The notes beneath the pieces are model-generated. The model saw nothing but the letters and a program-made list of their open reading frames with translations. It did no database searches and was not told the DNA's origin. The translations under genes and the position numbers were made by a program. A stretch of 64,000 nt of DNA from CAJBVW01 sp964457335 (GTDB taxonomy: Bacteria; Myxococcota_A; UBA796; SXON01), in NCBI GenBank assembly GCA_964457335.1, contig CAYWGD010000010.1:45356-109355 (forward strand), in the 5' to 3' direction. Every line of letters starts with the position of its first letter. Position 1 is the stretch's first letter. Below, piece by piece: positions 1 to 7,683 of this stretch.

Positions 1-870
1 CGCCCCGCCGAGGTTGCCGCCGGGGCCGAGGAGCACCAGCGCGTCGGGGGCGTACTCCCGCAGCGCGACGCGCACGCTCGTCGTGAAGTCGTAGGGCGCC
101 ACGACCTGCTCGCCGAGGGTGTAGTCGCGCAGCTCGGCGGGGTCGGCGGCGTAGGGCCGGAACACGCGCCCGCGCCCGTCCACCAGCGGGACGCGCGGGG
201 CCCGCCAGCCGAGGGCGCCGAGGTCCGCGAGGGCGCGCTCGGAGGTGGCGGCCATCAGCGGCGTGTGGAACGCGGAGTGGAGCGGGAGCTGGAAGGGGGC
301 GTCCCGTTCGCCGATCTTCCGCGGCGGCAGGCGCTTCAGGAGCGCGTCGAGCGCCCGCTGCGTCCCGCCGATCACCGCCTGTCCGCCGAGCCGGATGCTC
401 CAGTGGAGGTCGGGGATCTCCGCGAGCGCGGCGTCGAGCTCCGGCGAGGGGAGGGCGCGCCAGTCGGCGTCCACGAGCGGGTAGAGCACCTGCCCGCCGA
501 TGACGTTGTCCGCCTGGTACTGCCCCATCGTCTCCACGAGCGTGAAGGCGTCCTCGAGCGGCAGGGCGCCCGCCACGGCGAGGGCGGTGTACCAGCCCAT
601 CGAGTTCCCGATCACGCACACGACCGAGCCGTCGCGCAGCTCGTCCAGGTCGGCGAGCGACGCGGTCATCGTGAGGATGGAGGCGTTCTCCCCCGCCACG
701 TGCAGGCGCGAGCTGTAGCTCGGCGCCGCGTCCATCTCCGACGGGGTCGGCCGGCCGAGCGCGGCGCGGAAGCGGTCGGCGGCCTGCACCGACGGGGTGG
801 GGCGGAGCGAGCCGAGCAGGTCGCGGGTGTAGCTGCCGCGGCCCGGGCAGACGAGGGCGAGACGCTTCAT
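1..870 (-). CDS. Malonyl-CoA:ACP transacylase-like acyltransferase (partial, C-terminus off window)
   Basis: The gene runs off the left edge, so only the first 290 residues are seen. The fold is that of FabD-type acyltransferases: the nucleophile elbow GNSMGW places Ser at residue 90, and HSAFHTPLM carries the partner His near residue 202, matching the GxSxG and AFHT(P)LM motifs of the family. Such enzymes load malonyl or other acyl groups onto acyl carrier protein in the cytoplasm. The start is the ATG at 870, only 7 bases after the stop of the E1 dehydrogenase gene, so the two are probably one transcript. That pairing suggests supply or use of branched-chain acyl-CoA starters, but this is inference. 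Whether it is the housekeeping FabD or a polyketide-type transacylase cannot be told from the fragment. Confidence 0.8.
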   Translation of the reverse strand, partial: MKRLALVCPGRGSYTRDLLGSLRPTPSVQAADRFRAALGRPTPSEMDAAPSYSSRLHVAGENASILTMTASLADLDELRDGSVVCVIGNSMGWYTALAVAGALPLEDAFTLVETMGQYQADNVIGGQVLYPLVDADWRALPSPELDAALAEIPDLHWSIRLGGQAVIGGTQRALDALLKRLPPRKIGERDAPFQLPLHSAFHTPLMAATSERALADLGALGWRAPRVPLVDGRGRVFRPYAADPAELRDYTLGEQVVAPYDFTTSVRVALREYAPDALVLLGPGGNLGGA

Positions 871-877
871 GGCTTCC

Positions 878-3139
878 TCAGGGGGCTGCGTGAGACACGG
901 CGGATGTCTCGGATGTGTCGGCCGTGTCGACCACGAGCCGGCGGGCCGCGGCGACGATGTCCTCCTCCTGAACGAGCACGAGGTTGGCGGCCCCGCCGAG
1001 CGGGATGTACACGTCGTCGCCGGCCACGCGCGCCATCGCGGCGTCCACGCCGGCGTCCACGAGCGCGGTGAACACGCCCTCCGAGACGCCGCCGGTGGTC
1101 CGGCACTCGTCGACCACGAGCACGCGGCCCGTCGCCCGGGCCTCGCGGACGATGTCGTCGACGGGGAGCGGCAGGATCCACCGCAGGTCGAGCACGCGGC
1201 AGCGGATGCCGTGTTGCTCCTCGAGCACCTTCGCGGCCCGGAGGCTCATCCAGAGGCCGTTGGCCCAGGTGATGACGGTGAGGTCCTCGCCGTCGCCGTA
1301 GGTGCGCCCCACGCCGAGCGGGACGTGCACGTCGGGCGGCGGGTAGGTGGTGGCCCACTCGCCGTCGCCGTCCTGGTGCAGGTCGCGGGTCATGTAGAGC
1401 GCGATCGGCTCGAGGAACACGCACACGGCGCCGTCCACCTTCGCCGCGGCGGCGCAGGTGCGGAGCATGGCCGCCGCGTCGTCGCCGCGGGCGGGCGACG
1501 CGATGATCAGCCCGGGGATGTCGCGGAGCGCCGCGATGGAGTTGTCGTTGTGGAAGTGCCCGCCGAAGCCCTTCTGGTAGGCGTAGCCGGCGATGCGGCA
1601 CACCATCGGGTTCGAGAACTGCCCCTGGGAGAAGTACTGGAGCGAGCAGGCCTCGCCGCGGATCTGGTCGCAGGCGTTGTGGAAGTACGCCAGGTACTGG
1701 ATCTCGGGGAAGGGGAGCTGGCCCGCCTGGCCGGCCCCGAGCGCCATGCCGAGGATGGTCTGCTCGTCGAGCAGCGTGTCGATCACGCGGTCGGCGCCGA
1801 AGCGCTTCTGCAGGTCGGCCGTGACGTGGTAGACGCCGCCCTTCTTGCCCACGTCCTCTCCGAAGAGCGACATCTCCGGGTACTTCACGAACAGGTCGGC
1901 GAGCGCGCGGTTGATCTGCACCGCGAGGTGGCGGGGCTTGTCGTCCTCGGGGAGCGCGCCGTGGTGGGCCTTGCGGCGGCCCTCCGCGTCGGGGAGGCGC
2001 GCGGCCTCGGTCGCGATGCGGTCGGGGTGCCGGGGCGCGAGCGGCGCGAGGACCTCCGCCGCGTCGGTGAGCTTCGGGCGGCGGATCGCCTCCTCGGCGA
2101 GCGCCGCGACACGCGCGCGCACGTCCTCGTAGAGCGCCACGACCTCCTCGGGGGCGAGCCAGCCCTCCCCGACGAGCAGGGCCGCGGTCCGGAGCAGGGG
2201 ATCCTGGGCCTCCACGGCCGCGATCTCCTCGGGGGTGCGGTAGGTGCTCTCCACGTCGGAGCCCGCGTGCCCGAGCAGCCGGACGGTCCGCACGTGCAGG
2301 AAGCAGGGGCGCCGGTGCTGGCGCACCCAGCGCACGGCAGCCTCGGCGGCGTCGGCCACGTCGGGGAGATCGAGCCCGTCGCCCGCGACGTACGCGAGGT
2401 TGGGCCGGTGGGCGTACTGCGTGGCGATCCACCCCTCGGGCGTGGGCGTGGAGATGCCGATCCCGTTGTCCTCGCAGACGAACAGGACGGGGCAGTCCTT
2501 CCCCGCGTGCGCGTGCCACTCGGCGGCGTTGATGGCGCCCGCGGCGGTGGAGTGGTTCGCGGAGGCGTCCCCGAAGGTGCAGACGACGATGCGGTCGTCC
2601 TGCTGCGTCAGCCCGACCCGCTTCGCGCGCTCGATGGCGAGCGCCATGCCGACGGCCTTGGGCAGGTGGGACGCGATGGTGGAGGTCTGCGGCGGGATGG
2701 CGAGCGGGAAGCTCCCGAACACCTTGTGGCGCCCGCCCGCGATGGGCTCCTCCTTCGACGCGGTGAGCCCGAGCAGCACGTCCCACACGGGCGTGGCGCC
2801 GGGCACCTGCCGGGCGCGCTCCACGAAGAAGGCGCCGGAGCGGTAGTGGAGGAAGGCCGGGTCGTCGGGCCGGAGCGCGGCGGCGACGGCGGCGTTGCCC
2901 TCGTGCCCGCTCGAGCCGATCGTGTAGAAGCACTCGTTGCGGGCCTTGAGCGCGCGCGCGGCGAGGTCGAGGTGGCGGCTCTCGACCTGGCTCGTGAACA
3001 GCGCGATCGCCCGGCGCGCGGAGAGCGCGGTGCCCGCACGTACGGGGCTGTCGAGGTCGTCGCGGCGCGGGCCGGGCGGGAGCCCGCCGAGGAGCGCGAC
3101 GAAGTTCTTGTCGACGATGCCAGCGCGGTTGACGGCCAT
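878..3139 (-). CDS. 2-oxoacid dehydrogenase E1, fused alpha and beta subunits (branched-chain type)
   Basis: The 753-residue protein joins both halves of a ThDP-dependent E1 component. The N-terminal half (about 1-380) is alpha-like, with the GDASANHSTAAGAIN cofactor region and CEDNGIGISTPTP. The C-terminal half (about 400-750) is beta-like, with GEDVGKKGGVYHVT, DTLLDEQTILG and a terminal transketolase C domain. It should decarboxylate a 2-oxoacid, most likely branched-chain 2-oxo acids or pyruvate, and pass the acyl group to an E2 lipoyl protein. No E2 or E3 gene is nearby. The alpha half has GDA instead of the usual GDG before the ThDP loop. The gene lies immediately upstream of the acyltransferase. 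The exact substrate is inferred. Confidence 0.85.
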   Translation of the reverse strand: MAVNRAGIVDKNFVALLGGLPPGPRRDDLDSPVRAGTALSARRAIALFTSQVESRHLDLAARALKARNECFYTIGSSGHEGNAAVAAALRPDDPAFLHYRSGAFFVERARQVPGATPVWDVLLGLTASKEEPIAGGRHKVFGSFPLAIPPQTSTIASHLPKAVGMALAIERAKRVGLTQQDDRIVVCTFGDASANHSTAAGAINAAEWHAHAGKDCPVLFVCEDNGIGISTPTPEGWIATQYAHRPNLAYVAGDGLDLPDVADAAEAAVRWVRQHRRPCFLHVRTVRLLGHAGSDVESTYRTPEEIAAVEAQDPLLRTAALLVGEGWLAPEEVVALYEDVRARVAALAEEAIRRPKLTDAAEVLAPLAPRHPDRIATEAARLPDAEGRRKAHHGALPEDDKPRHLAVQINRALADLFVKYPEMSLFGEDVGKKGGVYHVTADLQKRFGADRVIDTLLDEQTILGMALGAGQAGQLPFPEIQYLAYFHNACDQIRGEACSLQYFSQGQFSNPMVCRIAGYAYQKGFGGHFHNDNSIAALRDIPGLIIASPARGDDAAAMLRTCAAAAKVDGAVCVFLEPIALYMTRDLHQDGDGEWATTYPPPDVHVPLGVGRTYGDGEDLTVITWANGLWMSLRAAKVLEEQHGIRCRVLDLRWILPLPVDDIVREARATGRVLVVDECRTTGGVSEGVFTALVDAGVDAAMARVAGDDVYIPLGGAANLVLVQEEDIVAAARRLVVDTADTSETSAVSHAAP

Positions 3140-3178
3140 GGGGACCCGGGAAGGGCCGGCGACCTAACCCGGGCCGGC

Positions 3179-3199
3179 GCGGGCCTCACGGGGGCCCGC
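3179..3199 (-). terminator. GC hairpin after sixA
   Basis: Perfect 7-bp arms GCGGGCC/GGCCCGC lie just beyond the sixA stop and before the E1 gene. There is no T-tract, so this is at best a weak or Rho-assisted 3' end signal. Confidence 0.3.
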
Positions 3200-3206
3200 G
3201 GCAGAA

Positions 3207-3674
3207 TCAACCCTCGGTCAGCCAGGCCGGCGACACGAACGCCAGGAGCCGCGCGGGACGCGTGGCGGGCAGGCGATCGACCTCCACCAGGGCGAAGCCC
3301 GCGCGCTCGAACCGGATGCCGCCGGTGGGCGCGCCGAGCAGGCGGGCGCACAGGTTCCCCAGCGTCGGCTCGTGCCCCACGAGCAACGGATCCGGGTAGC
3401 GCGCGGCGACCATGAGGATGGGCTCGATCGAGGGGAGGGCGAGCTCGTCGACGGACACGCACGGCACCTCCGGGAAGCGCGCGTGTACGGACGCGGCGGT
3501 CTGCGAGGTGCGTACGAAGGGGCTGTGGAGGATGGCGCCCGGCGCCCAGCCGGCCCGCACGAGCCCGTCGAGCACGTTCTCGAGCTGCAGCCAGCCGTCC
3601 GAGGTGAGCTCCCGGTCGAAGTCGGCGCCCGAGCCGGCGCCCGCGATGCCGTGTCGGAGGAGCGCGATCCGCAT
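3207..3674 (-). CDS. sixA: Phosphohistidine phosphatase SixA
   Basis: This 155-residue protein belongs to the histidine phosphatase superfamily. The N-terminal MRIALLRHG places the catalytic His at residue 8, and the second histidine is in LLVGHEPTLG. SixA proteins remove phosphate from phosphohistidine in phosphorelay or PTS proteins in the cytoplasm. The length is typical of SixA (about 150-160 residues), much shorter than phosphoglycerate mutases. Its ATG overlaps the stop of the upstream gene by one base (TGATG), so the two are translationally coupled. No partner phosphorelay gene lies next to it. Confidence 0.88.
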   Translation of the reverse strand: MRIALLRHGIAGAGSGADFDRELTSDGWLQLENVLDGLVRAGWAPGAILHSPFVRTSQTAASVHARFPEVPCVSVDELALPSIEPILMVAARYPDPLLVGHEPTLGNLCARLLGAPTGGIRFERAGFALVEVDRLPATRPARLLAFVSPAWLTEG

Positions 3675-4333
3675 CAGCCGAAGCGGGGCGCCGCGAGGGG
3701 GACGCCCGCCGCGCGGGCGGCGCGAGCCACGGCGGTGACGAGGTTCATGTCGTCGGCGGCGTCCGCCACCGCGTGCGCCGCGTGGATGGGCGGCGCCGGA
3801 TCGGGCGCCACGCGGGCCATGCAGAGCAGGGCCAGGACCTCCTCGCGCGGGGCCCCGGCGCGGCGGGCCTCCTCGCGCGCGTTCGTGGCGGTCGCGATCG
3901 CCTCGTCGGCGCGGCCGGCGTCCGCGAGGGCGCCGGCTTTCCGGACCAGCGCGGCGGCCCGCTCGGCGCCGCTCAGCTCGCCCAGGAGCACGTCGTCGGG
4001 GACGTCGGCGAGGCGCGCGTCATGGGCCCGCTCCTGCTCGGCGGCGCGGGTGGCCGCGAGCCCCTGGAGGATCGAGGCGTGCAACGCCCGTAGCTGTGAT
4101 ACACCCGATGTATCGCCGGCCCGTTTCGCGAGCTGCACCGCCCCGGCGGCGGCCCGCTCGGCCTCCTCGACGCGGCCGAGCTCGCGCAGGGCCTGCGCCC
4201 GATACGCGGCCGCGCGCGCCTCCAGCGCGGGGCGATCGGGCGCGGTCACCCGCTCGGCCGCCGCGAGCGCGGCCGCCCAGTCGCCGCGCTTCAGGGCGTC
4301 GAAGGCCAGGAGCGCGGCCTCGTCGGGGTTCAT
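3674..4333 (-). CDS. Alanine-rich, TPR-like helical protein of unknown function
   Basis: The 219-residue protein has no signal peptide and consists of Ala/Arg/Glu-rich helices with the spacing of degenerate tetratricopeptide repeats (for example AYRAQALRELGRVEEAERAA near residue 48 and AGALADAGRADEAIATATNA further on). Such proteins usually act as scaffolds. It is coupled to sixA by a one-base stop/start overlap, so it may act with the phosphatase, but this is only inference. The stretch at 4104-4120 uses several codons that are rare in this window and forms the inverted repeat GATACA/TGTATC. No catalytic motif is visible. Confidence 0.6.
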   Translation of the reverse strand: MNPDEAALLAFDALKRGDWAAALAAAERVTAPDRPALEARAAAYRAQALRELGRVEEAERAAAGAVQLAKRAGDTSGVSQLRALHASILQGLAATRAAEQERAHDARLADVPDDVLLGELSGAERAAALVRKAGALADAGRADEAIATATNAREEARRAGAPREEVLALLCMARVAPDPAPPIHAAHAVADAADDMNLVTAVARAARAAGVPLAAPRFG

Positions 4334-4381
4334 CCGGCGGCCTCTATTTCGCCGCCGGACGCCCGGCGAGCGTGGGCGTCC

Positions 4382-4945
4382 CTACTGGCCGACGACCGTG
4401 AACCCCGTGGCGTTCACGTGCAGCCCCAGCGTCTTCACCGCCATCATGCCGAACACGGTCTTCTCGGCGGTGCCGGCGACCTCGATCACCGTGCCGGGCT
4501 TGAGCGCCAGGAGCTTGTCGGCGTCCGCCTTGGCGAACGACATCGCGAACGACGGCATGACCGGCGCGCCCGCGAGCGCGGGGGCGTTGGGCTGGCCGGC
4601 CGGGTCGTGGTGGTTCACGAACACCCGGTCCTTGGTCTTGATCTTCGAGTTCTTGTAGAGCGTGACGATGTTGCTGTCGGTGACGCCGTCGTAGACGACG
4701 CGGACGGTGACCGTCTTGCCGTCGAGGTCCTTCACGAAGGTCTCGCCCACGAACTTCTGGTAGGGCGTGGTCGTGTCGGCGGGCGCGGGCGCGGCGGCGG
4801 GCACGGCCTCGGCGGCGGGCACGGCCTCGGCGGCGGCCGCCCCGGTGGTGGTGGCGGGCGCCGGCTCGGCCGGGGCGACGTCCTCCGCGTGCGCGGGGGC
4901 GACGAGCGAGGCGGACAGGAGGACGAAGGCGAGGAAGGTACGCAA
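4382..4945 (-). CDS. Secreted protein of unknown function with N-terminal signal peptide
   Basis: Start taken at the TTG at 4945. It has GGAG five bases upstream and gives a clean Sec signal peptide (RTFLAFVLLSASLVAPAHA, cleavage before EDVAP); an ATG 27 codons further upstream would bury that signal behind a charged leader. The mature protein has an Ala/Glu/Pro linker made of two imperfect six-residue repeats (AAEAVP) and a C-terminal domain of about 110 residues beginning TPYQKFVGETFVKDLDGKTV, which resembles small periplasmic beta domains. It is separated from the genes on both sides and no function can be assigned. Confidence 0.65.
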   Translation of the reverse strand: MRTFLAFVLLSASLVAPAHAEDVAPAEPAPATTTGAAAAEAVPAAEAVPAAAPAPADTTTPYQKFVGETFVKDLDGKTVTVRVVYDGVTDSNIVTLYKNSKIKTKDRVFVNHHDPAGQPNAPALAGAPVMPSFAMSFAKADADKLLALKPGTVIEVAGTAEKTVFGMMAVKTLGLHVNATGFTVVGQ

Positions 4946-5048
4946 GGAGGCTCCGTGGTGCCGGCGCCCTATACTTCGCGCGTCGGAAGCGCGCCAAGAC
5001 ACCGGCACGGAAAAGAGCCGTTGCATCGCGGCGTTGGCCCCCGCGGCG

Positions 5049-6170
5049 TCAGCCGCGCGCGCCCAGGGCCACTTCGGCGGCCGTGGCCTCGATCGCGGCC
5101 GGGAGCGCCACCTCGCCGGGCGGGAGCCGCCGCCCCGCGAGCCACTCGAGCCCCAGGCCCAGGACCGCGAAGTGCAGGATGACGGGCTCCTGGGAGCCGC
5201 TGTTCATCACGATGTTCAGCGGGTTCCCCGCCGCGAGCACCATGAGCTTCGGCCCGTCCGGGAGCCGGTAGCCGACCACCCGCGGGCCGATCTGGTCGAC
5301 GGTGTCGGCCTCGGCCGCGAGGCCGTCAACGTCGATCTCGTCGGCGCCGTGGCCGGCGTTGATGAGCACCGCGCCGTCGCGGGCGGTCCGCAGCACGTCG
5401 AGCGGCAGGCTGTGACGAACGCCGGCCGCCGTGACGAGCACTTGCGCGCGCCGTACGCCCTCGGCGAGGGGCGGCGTGGGGAAGCCGTCGTAGTGCGCGA
5501 CGAGGCGCCGCACGGGGTCGACGTCCACGACCTCGACGCTCGCGCCGCCGGCCCGGGCGTAGGCCGCCACGCCGGAGCCCACCGCGCCGTACCCGATGAC
5601 GAGCACGCGCCGGCCCGCGAGGTGGCAGCCGGTGAGCGCCGTGTAGCTCTGCCACAGGCCCTCGCCGACGCCGTGCCGGCTCTCGATCGCGGGCTTCAGA
5701 CGCCCATCGTTGATGTTCAGGACGGGGAAGGGGAGCTTCGTGGCGCGGAGGCGGGACACGCCCGAGCGGGTGATCTCGACGCCCGCGTGCGGGCGGCGCC
5801 CGGCGCTCACGAGCCGCGCGCCGAGCTGGAAGCCCACGTCCGCGAACAGCTCGGGGTCGGCCTCCACGGTGGCCGCGATGCCGTCCTCGATGCCGCCGCC
5901 CGAGTACACCTCCACGCCGAGGTCGCGCAGGTAGGCGACGACGCCCGGGTCCGTGGTCGAGGGGTTCGCCGCGGAGCAGATCCAGCGCCCGCCGCCCAGC
6001 ACGAGCTCGCGCACCACGCAGGCCGTGAGCGTCGTGAGGTGCAGGTGAAGGCCGATGGTGCGGCCCTCCCACGGCCGCGAGGCCGCCCAGCGGTTCCCGA
6101 GGACCGGGAGCACGGGGAAGAAGGTGTCGATCCGGCCGAGCTCGGCCAGGACGCGGGAGGGGTCGGGCAT
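5049..6170 (-). CDS. Adenosylhomocysteinase-like NAD-binding protein (short paralogue)
   Basis: This is a 373-residue relative of S-adenosylhomocysteine hydrolase, clearly shorter than the 523-residue AhcY encoded at 8759. It keeps the NAD-binding loop (VLVIGYGAVGSGVA), the region NDGRLKPAIES that aligns with NDSVTKSKFDN of AhcY, and INAGHGADEID. The middle segment carrying DDGGDATLL in AhcY is missing and the aspartate of the catalytic Lys/Asp pair is replaced by Glu. It therefore may act on another thioether nucleoside or have lost hydrolase activity. The start is the ATG at 6170; a GTG at 6206 is an alternative, and neither has a clear ribosome binding site. It is divergent from the small membrane protein gene at 6260. 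Confidence 0.7.
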   Translation of the reverse strand: MPDPSRVLAELGRIDTFFPVLPVLGNRWAASRPWEGRTIGLHLHLTTLTACVVRELVLGGGRWICSAANPSTTDPGVVAYLRDLGVEVYSGGGIEDGIAATVEADPELFADVGFQLGARLVSAGRRPHAGVEITRSGVSRLRATKLPFPVLNINDGRLKPAIESRHGVGEGLWQSYTALTGCHLAGRRVLVIGYGAVGSGVAAYARAGGASVEVVDVDPVRRLVAHYDGFPTPPLAEGVRRAQVLVTAAGVRHSLPLDVLRTARDGAVLINAGHGADEIDVDGLAAEADTVDQIGPRVVGYRLPDGPKLMVLAAGNPLNIVMNSGSQEPVILHFAVLGLGLEWLAGRRLPPGEVALPAAIEATAAEVALGARG

Positions 6171-6259
6171 GCGCGGGTCTAACCGCGAGCTGGGGGAGGG
6201 AACCACCCGGGCGCGGGCATGTCCGACGGGTGAGGGCTACGGTGGCCCCGAGGTGTCCG

Positions 6260-6646
6260 ATGAAGCGGGTTCTCCAGGTGCTGGCGGTCGTCTGGGCGAT
6301 CGGACTCGTGGGGTGGGCGGTCGCGCGCGCGCAGGGCTGGCTCGGGGGCGGCGGGAAGTCGACCGAGCCGACGGAAGGGGCCGCCGCCGACGTCGTCCTC
6401 ATGCCCGCAACGAAGAGCGACGCGGGCGAGGGCGCACGTGCGAAGCGGGAGCCTCGGGCACCGCGACCGGACGCCGCGGTGGCGACCGAGCCCGCGGTGG
6501 CGACCGAGCCCGCGGTGGCGGCGCCGCCGCCCGTCGTGGACCTCTCGTTGATGCCGGCGACCAAGTCGGGGATGTTGCCGCGCGAGCGCCCGGCCGCGCC
6601 CGCGGAGCCGGCCCCGCAGCCGTCGGCGGAGCCTGCCGGGCGATGA
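6260..6646 (+). CDS. Small membrane-anchored protein with repeated LMPATKS motif
   Basis: The 128-residue protein has one N-terminal transmembrane helix or uncleaved signal (residues about 3-24) and a Pro/Ala/Glu-rich low-complexity region. The heptapeptide LMPATKS occurs twice, once just after the membrane anchor and again near the C-terminus, separated by an 18-bp tandem repeat. The start is the ATG at 6260, preceded by GAGG with six-base spacing. The stop overlaps the ATG of the hydroxylase gene (ATGA), so the two are coupled. The duplicated motif suggests a short binding or processing signal; no known family was recognised. Confidence 0.6.
   Translation: MKRVLQVLAVVWAIGLVGWAVARAQGWLGGGGKSTEPTEGAAADVVLMPATKSDAGEGARAKREPRAPRPDAAVATEPAVATEPAVAAPPPVVDLSLMPATKSGMLPRERPAAPAEPAPQPSAEPAGR
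6476..6520 (+). repeat. 18-bp tandem repeat, 2.5 copies
   Basis: The unit GCGGTGGCGACCGAGCCC is repeated at 6476 and 6494 with a half copy at 6512. It encodes AVATEP units in the linker of the small membrane protein. Confidence 0.9.
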
Positions 6647-7446
6647 CCGCGCTCCTGGCCGCCGCCTTCAACCTCGCCTGGGTGGCGGCCATCTTCGCGC
6701 CCCTGGAGCGCCTCCTGCCCGCGCGCGAGGAGCCGGCCGGCCTGCGCCCGGCGTGGCGCACCGACCTCGCCTTCTACGCGGGCCAGGCCTTCCTCTGGAC
6801 GCCCGGCGCGGCCTGGGTGATCCACCACCTCGCCGCCCCGGTGCGCACGGCCGCCGCCCTGGCGCCGCTCCAGGGGGCGTTCGCGCAGCTCCCGGGCCTC
6901 GTCCAGGCCCTCGTCGTGGTCGTGCTCGCCGACCTGTGCGTGTACTGGGCGCACCGCCTCCAACACAGCTGGGAGCCGCTGTGGCGCTTCCACGCCGTCC
7001 ACCACACCGCCGAGCGGGTGGACTGGCTCGCCGCCTACCGGGAGCACCCCCTCGACGGCCTCTACACACAGGCGGTCGTGAACCTGCCCGCGCTTCTGTT
7101 GGCCTTCGACCTGCGGTCCTGGATTGGGATCGCCGTGCTCCGCGGCGCGTGGGCGATCTTCGTGCACAGCGACGTGCGCGTGCCGCTCGGCCCGTTGTGT
7201 TGGTTGTTCGGCGCCCCGGAGTTCCACCGCGCCCACCACGACCGCGACCGCTTCACCGGGCACTACGCCAACCTCGCGCCGTGGCTCGACGTGCTCTTCG
7301 GGACCCACGGCCCCGTCGGCGAGCCCGCGCGTTTCGGCGTCACGGAGGCGCACCCGCGGAGCTGGGTGGGGCTGCTGGTGTGGCCGTTCCGTCGGCGGGC
7401 CTCGGTGCCGGTGTCACCGGTGTCGCCCGAGTCCCCCGTGTCGTGA
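6643..7446 (+). CDS. Sterol desaturase / fatty acid hydroxylase family membrane protein
   Basis: This 267-residue multi-pass membrane protein has the histidine clusters of the di-iron hydroxylase superfamily: HRLQH (about residue 106), HAVHH (about 118) and HRAHH (about 195). Family members introduce hydroxyl groups or double bonds into sterols, fatty acids or ether lipids using oxygen and two irons at the cytoplasmic face of the membrane. It is coupled to the preceding small membrane protein through ATGA. The C-terminus ends in a Ser/Pro/Val low-complexity tail. The substrate is unknown; sterol or lipid modification would fit a myxobacterial host but is inference. Confidence 0.85.
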   Translation: MTALLAAAFNLAWVAAIFAPLERLLPAREEPAGLRPAWRTDLAFYAGQAFLWTPGAAWVIHHLAAPVRTAAALAPLQGAFAQLPGLVQALVVVVLADLCVYWAHRLQHSWEPLWRFHAVHHTAERVDWLAAYREHPLDGLYTQAVVNLPALLLAFDLRSWIGIAVLRGAWAIFVHSDVRVPLGPLCWLFGAPEFHRAHHDRDRFTGHYANLAPWLDVLFGTHGPVGEPARFGVTEAHPRSWVGLLVWPFRRRASVPVSPVSPESPVS

Positions 7447-7580
7447 TCCGCCTCGCACTGCGCGTAGCCGGCGTCGTAGCCCTCGTCGTCGCCGTACGCC
7501 CAGCCCACCTCGTGGCCTTCGGCCGCGGCGCGCCGCCAGCACTCCGACGGGCGCAGCGACCCGTCGTTCGCGAGGCACAC
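7263..7580 (-). pseudogene. Possible remnant of an Asp/Gly-rich lipoprotein
   Basis: Between the convergent hydroxylase and regulator genes, the minus strand reads CLANDGSLRPSECWRR and later GYDAGYAQCEADHDTG, followed by a DTGDTG tract. This composition is typical of the surface lipoproteins of such genomes, unlike the Arg/Ala-rich shadow frames. The frame has only a GTG at 7580, no signal peptide, and runs on antisense into the hydroxylase gene. It is best read as a decayed gene end or a chance frame. Confidence 0.2.
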
Positions 7581-7683
7581 CAGCTCGGCCTCGGAGCGCT
7601 CCCGGCAGGCCGCGGCGAGCGGGGCCAGTCCTTGCAGGCGAGGTACAAGGTGAACTAGTGGGCGGCGGACTGACGGACGCCCC

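Noticed and set aside
5049..6170. Adenosylhomocysteinase paralogue as a pseudogene
   Set aside because: The frame is intact, the NAD loop and flanking motifs are kept, and the length fits a compact family rather than a truncation.
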